This document shows positions 50,596 through 58,245 of a stretch of DNA of 64,000 nucleotides, in pieces (position 1 is the first letter of the stretch; each line of letters begins with the position of its first letter). Location of the stretch: contig NZ_QGTL01000014.1 of the NCBI RefSeq assembly GCF_003182135.1, positions 1-64,000 of the forward strand. Reading direction: 5' to 3'. Position numbers and translations under genes: made by a program. This DNA comes from Nocardia neocaledoniensis. Its GTDB lineage: Bacteria > Actinomycetota > Actinomycetes > Mycobacteriales > Mycobacteriaceae. The notes below the pieces were generated by a model. That model did not search any database, was not told where the DNA came from, and saw only the letters and a list, made by a program, of their open reading frames with translations.

Positions 50596-51225
50596 ATGAC
50601 AGCCGTCAAGCCGAATCACACCACCCCCGCACCCGTGGTCGTCGACCTCAGTGTCGCCGCCCTGCGCGCGCGCCTGCACGACGCGCTGTCGGTCTATGTG
50701 GCAGCCATGGACTATCCCCGCGGCACCGAGCACCACCGTGCCCCGATGTGGACCGAGCACACCACCCGCGCCGGGTGGCGGGCCGTGGCCGCCGTGCTGC
50801 CCGACGACTCCGGCGCGGTCGACCTGCGCACCGCGCCGATCGTCGCGATCGCCTACGGCTACAGCGGCGCGCCGCGGCAGTGGTGGCATCAGCAGGTGCA
50901 CACCGGCATGCGCCGCTGCGGCTGGCCCGAGGCCGCCGCCCGCGATCTGCTCGCCGACTACTTCGAGCTCACCGAGCTGCACGTGCACCCGGCGGCCCAG
51001 GGCCGCGGCATCGGCTCGACGCTGCTCGAGCGGCTGCTGGCGGACCGGCCGGAGGCCGCGGTGCTGCTGTCGACGCCGGAGGTCCCCGAGGAGGCCAACC
51101 GGGCCTGGCGGCTGTACCGGCGGGCCGGGTTCACCGACGTGATCCGCAATTTCGTGTTCGCGGGCGACACCAGGCCGTTCGCCATCCTGGGGCGGCGTCT
51201 GCCGCTGCCGGGCAGCCGGGCGTGA
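50596..51225 (+). CDS. GNAT-family N-acetyltransferase
   Basis: A 209-residue acetyl-CoA-dependent acyltransferase. The acetyl-CoA-binding motif is LHVHPAAQGRGIGSTLLERLL (residues from about 133), followed by AVLLSTPEVPEE and AWRLYRRAGFTDV. The N-terminal part has PRGTEHHRAPMW and is typical of a subfamily next to DUF3040 genes. The substrate is unknown. Its stop overlaps the start of the FAD desaturase gene (GTGA), so the two are co-translated. The orthologous position in mycobacteria also holds a GNAT gene. Confidence 0.87.
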   Translation: MTAVKPNHTTPAPVVVDLSVAALRARLHDALSVYVAAMDYPRGTEHHRAPMWTEHTTRAGWRAVAAVLPDDSGAVDLRTAPIVAIAYGYSGAPRQWWHQQVHTGMRRCGWPEAAARDLLADYFELTELHVHPAAQGRGIGSTLLERLLADRPEAAVLLSTPEVPEEANRAWRLYRRAGFTDVIRNFVFAGDTRPFAILGRRLPLPGSRA

Positions 51226-52799
51226 GGGCGGCGGGGACGACCGTCGTCGTCGGTTCGGGGCACAACGCGCTGGTCGCCGCCTGCTACCTGGCGCGGGCCG
51301 GTCAGCGGGTAACAGTGCTCGAGCGCGACGAGGTGCCCGGCGGCGCGGTCTCGACGGTCGAGCGGTTCCCCGGTCATCTGGTGGATCGCGGGTCCTCGGC
51401 GCACATCATGATCCGGCACAGCGGGATCATCGAGGAGCTCGAGCTCGCCCGCTTCGGGCTGCGCTATCTCGACTGCGATCCCTGGGGTTTCACCCCGTCC
51501 GACGGCGTGCGCCCGCCGATCGTCTTCCACCGGGATCTCGACGCCACCTGCGCCTCGATCGCGGCCGCCTGTGGCGCGCGCGACGCCGACGCCTACCGCC
51601 GCTTCGTCGCGGTGTGGGGCGAGCGCAGCGCACGGGTGATGCGGTCCTTCGGCGGGCCGCCGACCCCCGGCCGCCTGCTGCGTTCGTTCTGGGGGCTGGA
51701 CGCGCGCGACGGCGGGAGCGCGCTGTCGCGGGAATTCCTGCAGACCGGGGACGCGCTGCTGGACTACTGGTTCGACGACGAGCGGCTCAAGGCCTCGCTG
51801 GCCTGGTTCGGCGCGCAGTCGGGCCCGCCGATGTCGGAGCCCGGCTCGGCGCCGATGGCGGGTTTCGCCGCGCTCATGCACCGGCTGCCGCCCGGCCGGG
51901 CCGTGGGGGGAAGTGGGGCGTTGAGCGCCGCGCTGATCGCCCGGCTGCGGGCCGACGGGGGTGAGCTGCACCTCGGGGACGCCGTGACCGTCCTGCGCCG
52001 CGACGGCGACGGCTGGCTGGTGCGGACGGCGTCGGGACGAGAACTGCGCGCCGACACGGTGATCGCGGGCTCGCACATCCTGACCACGCTGGACCTGCTG
52101 CGCGCCGGTGATTTCGACGCGGGCACCATCGACGACTGGCAGCGGCGGATCCGGGTCGGCCCCGGCATCGGCATGGTGGTGCGCGTGGCCACCGATCGCC
52201 TCCCGGAGTACCCCGGCGCGTCGGCCGGCGAGTCGGCCCGCGGACTGCAGTTCCTGGTCAGCGACCGCAACCAGCTGCGGCTGGCGCACGGCGCGGCCAT
52301 GGGCGGAACGCTGCCCCCGCGCCCGGTGGTGCTCGCCATGAGTTTCAGCGCGCTCGACCCGAGCATCGCCCCGCCCGGCGAGCATCAGCTCTCGCTGTGG
52401 GCGCAATGGCATCCCTACGCGCTGGCCGACGGCAGCGACTGGGCGGCGCACGCCGAGCGCGAGGCGGACCGCGTGATCGCCGAGGTGGAGCGGTACGCAC
52501 CGGGATTCGCGTCCTCGGTGCGGCAGCGCTTCGTGCAGACGCCTGTCGACCTCGAGCGGGAGATGGGCCTGCGCGGCGGCAATGTGATGCACGTCGAGAT
52601 GTCGCTGGACCAGATGATGCTGTGGCGGCCGCTGCCGGAACTGTCGGGGCAGCGGGTTCCCGGCGCCCCCGGCCTCTACCTCACCGGCGCCTCGACCCAC
52701 CCGGGCGGCGGCGTCTCCGGCGCGAGCGGGCGCAGCGCCGCCCGGCTGCTCCTCGGCGACCGGCGCAAGCGACGATTCACCCTGCCGCGCAGACGATGA
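51222..52799 (+). CDS. Phytoene desaturase-like FAD-dependent oxidoreductase
   Basis: A 525-residue flavoprotein of the CrtI/CrtO amine-oxidase-like family. The FAD-binding loop VVVGSGHNALVAACYLARAG is at about 8-27, followed by VLERDEVPGGAVST. The C-terminal FAD motif is PGLYLTGASTHPGGGVSGAS. The family desaturates, oxidises or isomerises carotenoids; CrtO/CruO-like ketolases are close relatives. A CruF-like gene and a glycosyltransferase gene follow, which supports a carotenoid role. The exact reaction is not determined. The GTG start overlaps the GNAT stop. Confidence 0.85.
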   Translation: MRAAGTTVVVGSGHNALVAACYLARAGQRVTVLERDEVPGGAVSTVERFPGHLVDRGSSAHIMIRHSGIIEELELARFGLRYLDCDPWGFTPSDGVRPPIVFHRDLDATCASIAAACGARDADAYRRFVAVWGERSARVMRSFGGPPTPGRLLRSFWGLDARDGGSALSREFLQTGDALLDYWFDDERLKASLAWFGAQSGPPMSEPGSAPMAGFAALMHRLPPGRAVGGSGALSAALIARLRADGGELHLGDAVTVLRRDGDGWLVRTASGRELRADTVIAGSHILTTLDLLRAGDFDAGTIDDWQRRIRVGPGIGMVVRVATDRLPEYPGASAGESARGLQFLVSDRNQLRLAHGAAMGGTLPPRPVVLAMSFSALDPSIAPPGEHQLSLWAQWHPYALADGSDWAAHAEREADRVIAEVERYAPGFASSVRQRFVQTPVDLEREMGLRGGNVMHVEMSLDQMMLWRPLPELSGQRVPGAPGLYLTGASTHPGGGVSGASGRSAARLLLGDRRKRRFTLPRRR

Positions 52800-52815
52800 C
52801 GGCGCCCCGAAGCCC

Positions 52816-53934
52816 GTGGCTCTTCCCACCACCGACGGCCGGCCCCGGATCGCGCTGGTCGCGGGAACCCGGGGACGCCGAGCGGCCGCGCCGGTGGCCG
52901 CGATGAGCGGCGGCGATCGATCGCGCGAGGTGATCCGGCATGGGGTCGGCGCGGTCCGTGTGTGGACGCGTGCCGAACCGCTCCGGGTGATCCCCGCGGT
53001 GTCGGCGGTGCTGCTGGTGCTCGTCCAGATCACCTACCCGCTCAGCGCGGGTGCGGCGCGGGATCGGATCACCGTCGCGGTGGTGCTGCTGACGGTGGCG
53101 ACGGCGCTGCTGCACGCCGTGACGACGCGCGGAGTGCGCTGGGCCGCCGGATTCTTCGTCGTCGTGTCCGGGCTCGGTCTCCTCGCCGAGATGATCGGGA
53201 CGGCCACCGGATACCCGTTCGGCGCCTACTCTTACGCCGTCGACCGGCTCGGACCCGCGCTCGCCGACGTGCCACTGATCGTCCCGCTGGCCTGGACCGG
53301 GGGTCTGTACCCGATCTGGATCGTCGCCGGACTGCTCACCGACGCACACCGGATGCCGGGCCCCTCATCCCGACACCGAGCCGAGCCCCACACCGAACGG
53401 CGCGCCGACTCAGCGCTTCCGGAGGCCGACGCCGCGGAGCGACAGGCCACTGCCATCGAACCTGGCGGCCTGCGTGCCGACGATCGCCTGCCCACGGGTG
53501 ACTTCGCGACGGGACAGGCCGCCGCCGGTACCCGGACCGGCGCGACGAGCGTGCGACGCTGCGGCGTGTTCGTCCTCGGTGCGGTGGGCTGGGATCTCTT
53601 CCTGGATCCGCAGATGGTGGCCGACGGGCAGTGGACCTGGCGCGTCACCGACGCCGGACTGCCCGGAATCCCCCAGATCCCGTATACGAACTATCTCGGC
53701 TGGGCGCTGGTCGCGACGCTCATGGCGGTGCTGCTGGCAGTGCTCGACCGACGGCTTCCCCCCGCGCGGGACGATTCCGTGGCGGTCCCGGTCGCCGTGT
53801 TCGCCTGGACCTGGCTCGGTTCCACGCTCGCGCACGCGGTCTTCCTCGGCTTGCCCGCGGCGGCGGCCTGGGGTTTCGCGGGGCTCGGGTTGCTCGGCAT
53901 CCCCCTGCTCGCGCGCCACGCCCGCGCCGGCTGA
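52816..53934 (+). CDS. CruF-like carotenoid biosynthesis membrane protein
   Basis: A 372-residue membrane protein of the DUF422/CruF family; CruF hydrates the psi end of gamma-carotene-type pigments. Six or more helices are visible, with the family patterns GLLAEMIGTATGYPFGAYSY, VPLIVPLAWTGGLYPIWI and AVGWDLFLDPQMVADGQWTW. Between helices is an unusual hydrophilic loop of about 70 residues (from AHRMPGPSS to TGATSVRR) rich in Arg, Glu and Ala. The start is GTG 52816 in a short gap after the desaturase gene; ATG 52903 begins nearer the homologous part. Confidence 0.8.
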   Translation: MALPTTDGRPRIALVAGTRGRRAAAPVAAMSGGDRSREVIRHGVGAVRVWTRAEPLRVIPAVSAVLLVLVQITYPLSAGAARDRITVAVVLLTVATALLHAVTTRGVRWAAGFFVVVSGLGLLAEMIGTATGYPFGAYSYAVDRLGPALADVPLIVPLAWTGGLYPIWIVAGLLTDAHRMPGPSSRHRAEPHTERRADSALPEADAAERQATAIEPGGLRADDRLPTGDFATGQAAAGTRTGATSVRRCGVFVLGAVGWDLFLDPQMVADGQWTWRVTDAGLPGIPQIPYTNYLGWALVATLMAVLLAVLDRRLPPARDDSVAVPVAVFAWTWLGSTLAHAVFLGLPAAAAWGFAGLGLLGIPLLARHARAG

Positions 53935-54036
53935 CCGGGCCGCCTCGCCGAATTCTCCGGGGAAACGCCTGTTCGGTGCCGGTCGGTGGCACGGGGTGGG
54001 CCCGTCGTGTGGGTTCTCGGGCCCGGGCCTGGCACG

Positions 54037-54816
54037 ATGTCACCCGTGCAGCCGAGTCCCGTCGCCGACATGCCCACGCCGTCACCGCGCCGTTCCGTCC
54101 TCGCGCGGCGCGTCGCCGCCGTCACCGTTCTGCTGGCCCTGTTGGTGTCCGCGCTGACCGGGTGCCTGCGGGTGCAGGTGTCGATGGGCGTGTCGTCCAA
54201 CGACCGGGTGTCGGGCCGCATCGTGGCCGCGGTGGTGCCGACCAACTCCGAGGACAAGGGCCCGCAGCTGAAGGCGCCCGACCAGTTGGCGGCCAAGGTG
54301 CGGGTGGAGAAGTACAACCAGGACGGTTTCGTCGGCACCCAGGTGTTCTTCGACGACCTGTCCTTCGGCGAGGTCGGCCAGCTGGGCGGCCTGTCGGATC
54401 AGACGCAGGGGCTGTTCACCCTGGAGTTCAAGCGCAGTGGCGATCTGGTGAGCCTCACCGGGCGCGTCGATCTGGAATCGCTGCCGCCGCAGGGCTCGGA
54501 CGTGCAGTTCTCCATCGCGTTCCCCGCCCGCGTCGCCAAGACCAACGGCACCCGCGAGGGCGACAACACCGTGTCGTGGAAGCTGCCCGCGGGCGAGACC
54601 TCCTCGCTGCGCGCCGAGGTGAAGTACGCCGACCCGAACACCCGCTCGTTCGCGGGCTGGGCGGGCATCGTCGGCGGCATCACCCTGGCCGTCGCCGCGC
54701 TCGTCGCGGGACTGGCCTTCCGTGACCGCAACCCCGCCGCGCCGAACGCGCCGCGCGGCCGGTTCTCGCCACGGGAGATGTGGGACGAGATCGCCCGGCG
54801 CAGGCTCGGCCGCTGA
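54037..54816 (+). CDS. lppM: LppM-family (DUF3153) lipoprotein
   Basis: A 259-residue protein with a lipobox at Cys43 (SALTGC) after a hydrophobic segment, a DUF3153 domain (VSMGVSSNDRVSGRIVAAV, VFFDDLSFGEVG, WKLPAGETSSLRAE) and a second transmembrane helix near the C-terminus (about 208-230), followed by a cytoplasmic tail ending RRRLGR. LppM of mycobacteria affects phagosome blocking; its biochemical role is unresolved. ATG 54037 is used; ATG 54070 is possible. The glycosyltransferase gene begins two bases after its stop. Confidence 0.85.
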   Translation: MSPVQPSPVADMPTPSPRRSVLARRVAAVTVLLALLVSALTGCLRVQVSMGVSSNDRVSGRIVAAVVPTNSEDKGPQLKAPDQLAAKVRVEKYNQDGFVGTQVFFDDLSFGEVGQLGGLSDQTQGLFTLEFKRSGDLVSLTGRVDLESLPPQGSDVQFSIAFPARVAKTNGTREGDNTVSWKLPAGETSSLRAEVKYADPNTRSFAGWAGIVGGITLAVAALVAGLAFRDRNPAAPNAPRGRFSPREMWDEIARRRLGR

Positions 54817-54817
54817 C

Positions 54818-55996
54818 ATGGGCGCGGCGGGACGCACGCTGACCTGGGCCGGAACCGGCCTGGCCGCGCTCGGCGCGAGCACCGCCCTCTACAACCTGGC
54901 CACCCTGCGCACCCTGCCGCGCCGGGTCTCCGGCGTGATCGAGCCGGTGACGGTCTGCGTCCCCGCCCGGAACGAAGCCGACCGGCTGCCCGCCCTGATC
55001 GCCGATCTGCGCGCCCAGACCGGCGTCCCCCGGCTGCGCGTGCTCATCCTCGACGACGCCTCCACCGACGGCACCTACGAGGCCGCGATCGCCGCGATCG
55101 CGGGCGACGACCGCTTCAGCGTGCTCCGTTCGGCCGCCCACCCGGCGCCCGGCTGGACCGGCAAGGCCGCCGCCTGCGCGCGCCTGGCCGCCCGCACCGC
55201 CGCCGCCGCGCTGGTCTTCGTCGACGCCGATGTGCGCCTGGCGCCGCACGCCGTCGCGGCAGCGGTCACCGAATTGCGCGGGCGCGGAGCAGGTCTGGTG
55301 TCGGCGTGGCCGGTGCAGCGAGCCGGGTCGCCGACGGAGCGGCTGGTGCAGCCGCTGCTGGCGTGGTCGTGGGCGTCCACCCTGCCGCTCGGTCCGGCCA
55401 ATCACAGCCTGCGCCCGTCGACTGCCGTGGCGTGCGGGCAGTTCCTCGCGGTCGACGCGGCCGCCTATCGCGCCGGTGGCGGTCACGCCGGGGTGGCCGC
55501 GAGCGCGACGGAGGACCTCGACCTGGCCAGGGCGCTGCGCCGGGCCGGGCATCGCACGGCGCTGGTCACCGCAGGCCCGGCGGCCACGACCCGGATGTAC
55601 ACCGGGGCGGCCGAACTCACCGACGGCTACACCCGCTGGCTGTGGTCGGCCTACGGCGGCCGCGTCGACGCGGGTGCGGCAGTGGGAGTCGTTGCCGCGC
55701 TGGCCTATTGGGTGCCGCCACTGGCACTGCTGCTCGGTCGCGGGCAGGTCCGCCGCGCGGGGCTGCTGGGCTATCTCGCCGCCGTCGCCGGCCGGCTCGT
55801 CGCCCGGCGCATCGAGACCCGCGAGCGCCCCACCGGCACCGACCTCGCCTCGGCGCTGGCCCACCCCGTTGGCGTCCTGAAGTACCTGTCACTGTGGGCC
55901 CGCTCGCACCGCCGCCGCCGTTCCGGCGACCTGCGCTGGAAGCAGCGGCCACTCGTCACCCCGGTCAGCGTGCCCGCCGCCGACCGTCTGGGCTGA
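54818..55996 (+). CDS. Family 2 glycosyltransferase, CruG-like
   Basis: A 392-residue membrane-attached GT-A glycosyltransferase. A membrane helix at about 10-28 precedes the catalytic domain with VTVCVPARNEADRLPALI, LDDASTDG at 79-86, the metal-binding DAD at 136-138 in VFVDADV, and TEDLDLARALRRAGH. Two more hydrophobic segments lie near the C-terminus. In combination with the desaturase and CruF-like genes it may glycosylate a carotenoid, as CruG does in cyanobacteria; this is inference. It begins two bases after the lppM stop. Confidence 0.82.
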   Translation: MGAAGRTLTWAGTGLAALGASTALYNLATLRTLPRRVSGVIEPVTVCVPARNEADRLPALIADLRAQTGVPRLRVLILDDASTDGTYEAAIAAIAGDDRFSVLRSAAHPAPGWTGKAAACARLAARTAAAALVFVDADVRLAPHAVAAAVTELRGRGAGLVSAWPVQRAGSPTERLVQPLLAWSWASTLPLGPANHSLRPSTAVACGQFLAVDAAAYRAGGGHAGVAASATEDLDLARALRRAGHRTALVTAGPAATTRMYTGAAELTDGYTRWLWSAYGGRVDAGAAVGVVAALAYWVPPLALLLGRGQVRRAGLLGYLAAVAGRLVARRIETRERPTGTDLASALAHPVGVLKYLSLWARSHRRRRSGDLRWKQRPLVTPVSVPAADRLG

Positions 55997-56162
55997 AGGC
56001 AGAGCGGCGCGAGTCCCGCGTCTCGCCGTCAACCGGGCGATCACGCGCGGTCCGACGGGCGGCGATTCGCCACCCGCGCCCGCACGGCACGGACTTCGGT
56101 GATCGCGGCGCGCTGAGCGATCGGATCGAGCCGTCGAGTGCGCCCCGGGCCGCGAGATCGGC

Positions 56163-56861
56163 TCAGGGCACCTCGGTGATGCCGACCGTCGGGAAGAAGA
56201 AGCAGGAACGGCCCGCGTTGTCGGTGGTGCCGAAGACGGCGGCCAGCACCGTGCCGTGGCCGGTGTCCACGGGGACCGCGCGCACCCCGCCGACGGGGAT
56301 CGCGGTGAACAGGAAGTCGCGGATTGCCGTCTCGGCCAGAGGCCGCAGCTCGACCGGGACCTCGGGCGGGACCAGCGCGCGGACGATGTCGGCGATAGAC
56401 CCCATCGAGGCCATCCCGCCGCGGCCGGTGCTGATGTTGAGCCAGGCCACCTGCATGCCGGAGGTCTTGGTGGCGGCGGTGTCGGGGGCGAGCCCGTAGG
56501 GCAGGAAGGTGAACATGGTCTGCCCGGACTTCACCGCGGTGAGATCGAGGCCGGGGATCTGGACGGTGTTCGACGGCCACGGGCCCGGCACCGCCCCCGC
56601 GACGGCGGGCACGAGACCGAGCCCGTCACCGGCACAGTTCGCGGCGACCGTCGGGTACAGGAACGGCTGCACACCGAGGGATTCGAGGGTGGCGACGACG
56701 CTCTGATAGGCGCCGAGAAGATCGCCGGGGCCCGCGGTGTAGGCGGCGGGCGCATCCCTGGTTACCGCGGGTTCGGCCGCCGCGGTCGGCGCGGCGAGCA
56801 GGAGCGCGGCGGCGCAGGCCGCCAGCGTGGTGAGCGTGGTCTTCCGACGCGGATCGAACAC
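56163..56861 (-). CDS. Exported hypothetical protein
   Basis: A 232-residue secreted protein with an N-terminal signal peptide (about 1-30, LAACAAALLLAAPTAAAEPA). The mature part is about 200 residues with VQPFLYPTVAANC and SGRSCFFFPTVGITEV-like endings; two cysteines (in ANCAGDG and SCFFFP) probably form a disulfide. The family is seen in mycobacteria and nocardiae, but I know no function. The GTG at 56861 has GAGGAG seven bases before it and starts the signal peptide. The frame is open about 100 bases more. Confidence 0.74.
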   Translation of the reverse strand: MFDPRRKTTLTTLAACAAALLLAAPTAAAEPAVTRDAPAAYTAGPGDLLGAYQSVVATLESLGVQPFLYPTVAANCAGDGLGLVPAVAGAVPGPWPSNTVQIPGLDLTAVKSGQTMFTFLPYGLAPDTAATKTSGMQVAWLNISTGRGGMASMGSIADIVRALVPPEVPVELRPLAETAIRDFLFTAIPVGGVRAVPVDTGHGTVLAAVFGTTDNAGRSCFFFPTVGITEVP

Positions 56862-57075
56862 GGCGCACTCCTCATCGACGTGAAGAAGGCCGAGGCTACT
56901 CCGTGTCGGGGCAGAATCCGCCCAGGTGGGCGCGTTCCGTGTTCGGCGCGTCGCGCACATTGTCGTCGCGATCGGCCCCGGATCGAAGCTCTGCGCTCAC
57001 GCTGATTTCTACCGTTGTGCGCGATCGCGCCTGTGCCCCATGCTGGTTCAGCTCGGGCTCGATGGCTGGGGCACA

Positions 57076-57163
57076 CCATCCAGAGCGACCGAGAGACCTG
57101 GCTCCACGACGTCGCAGCAACCCGCCCGTGACCGGGTGTGGGTGCTTCCGCCGGGTTCGATGG
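57076..57163 (+). promoter_or_regulatory. SAM-I/SAM-IV-family riboswitch
   Basis: The sequence upstream of the LLM gene shows the S-box core. P1 pairs CCATC (57076-57080) with GATGG (57159-57163). P2 pairs GCGAC (57085-57089) with GTCGC (57111-57115). The conserved GCAACC is at 57116-57121 and GGTGCTTCC at 57141-57149. The P2 loop CCTGG (57097-57101) can form the expected pseudoknot with CCGGG (57151-57155). There is no P4, which favours SAM-IV or a SAM-I/IV variant over SAM-I. The P1 3' strand touches the Shine-Dalgarno GGAGGAGG (57162-57169), so SAM would block translation. Confidence 0.8.
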
Positions 57164-57174
57164 AGGAGGTCCAC

Positions 57175-58245
57175 GTGAAATTTCTGCTGTTCACCTTGGT
57201 GACCAGGGTGCCCGATCCGCACACCGGCGCGGTCCCCGCGACCAGGGACCGGTTCCGGGAGGTCGTCGTGCAGGCGCGACTGGCCGAGGAGCTGGGCTAC
57301 GACGGGTTCGCCGTCGGCGAGCGCCACGAGGACCCGTTCCTCTCGGCCGCTCCCCCGGTGCTGCTGAGCCACCTCGCCGCCGTCACCTCGCGGATCACCC
57401 TGTTCACCGCCGTGACCACGCTGAGTCTGCTTGATCCGGTGCGCGCGTTCGAGGACTACTCGACGCTGGACAATCTCGCCGACGGGCGCCTGGAACTGAT
57501 CATCGGCAAGGGCAACGGCGCCGCGCAGGCCCGGCTCTACCACGTCACCACCGAGGACCAGTGGGACCGCAACCGCGAGGGCTACGAACTGTTCCGCGCC
57601 CTGTGGGACAGCGACGAGGTGACCTGGTCGGGCCGCTTCCGCCCACCGCTCACCGCGGCCAAGGCGCTGCCGCGGCCGTGGCAGCCGCGGATCCGGGTCT
57701 GGCACGGCAGCGCGACCAGCCGCGAATCGGTGGAACTGGCCGCCCGCCACGGTGATCCGCTGTTCTCGGCGAACGTCACCCATCCGATCGAGCCGTATGC
57801 CGAACTGGTGGAGCACTATCGGGAGCGCTGGGCCCACCACGGCCACGACCCGGCCGACGCGCTGGTCGGCGCCGGCACCGCGGGATTCCACGTCGCGCCC
57901 ACCTCGCAGCAGGCCAGGGCGGTCTACGCCCCGCTGTTCGAGGCGCGCTCGGCGCTGGCGCGCAAGCTCGGCCTGCCCCTCGTGTTCGACACCCTCGACG
58001 ACTTCGTCGCGCGCAGTTCCGCGCTGATCGGCAGCCCGCAGGAGGTGATCGACAAGGTCGGTCGCTATCACGAGCGGTTCGGGCACGAGGTGATCCACCT
58101 GTCCGCCGAGCGCGAAGGCCGCGCCGACGCCGACTACCTGGGCAGTCTCGAGCTGTTCCAGGCCGAGGCGGCGCCGGAGCTGCGCCGCCGCATTCCCAGC
58201 CGTCCCCTGGCCGCAGGCCGCGAATTCTCTGGAGTCACCCCGTGA
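57175..58245 (+). CDS. LLM-class flavin-dependent monooxygenase, first gene of ABC operon
   Basis: A 356-residue luciferase-like TIM-barrel oxygenase, probably FMN/FMNH2-dependent. It has KFLLFTLVTRVPD, the conserved AEELGYDGFAVGERH, DNLADGRLELIIGKG and GVTP at the end. GTG 57175 follows GGAGGAGG by five bases; ATG 57160 lies inside riboswitch stem P1 and has no Shine-Dalgarno. The stop overlaps the GTG of the binding-protein gene. Relatives cleave C-S bonds of sulfonates, sulfides or sulfones, and the riboswitch upstream supports a sulfur role. The substrate is not known. Confidence 0.85.
   Translation: MKFLLFTLVTRVPDPHTGAVPATRDRFREVVVQARLAEELGYDGFAVGERHEDPFLSAAPPVLLSHLAAVTSRITLFTAVTTLSLLDPVRAFEDYSTLDNLADGRLELIIGKGNGAAQARLYHVTTEDQWDRNREGYELFRALWDSDEVTWSGRFRPPLTAAKALPRPWQPRIRVWHGSATSRESVELAARHGDPLFSANVTHPIEPYAELVEHYRERWAHHGHDPADALVGAGTAGFHVAPTSQQARAVYAPLFEARSALARKLGLPLVFDTLDDFVARSSALIGSPQEVIDKVGRYHERFGHEVIHLSAEREGRADADYLGSLELFQAEAAPELRRRIPSRPLAAGREFSGVTP

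Noticed and set aside
57160-57162. ATG 57160 as start of the LLM gene
   Set aside because: It lies in riboswitch stem P1 and has no ribosome binding site, whereas GTG 57175 follows GGAGGAGG at good spacing.
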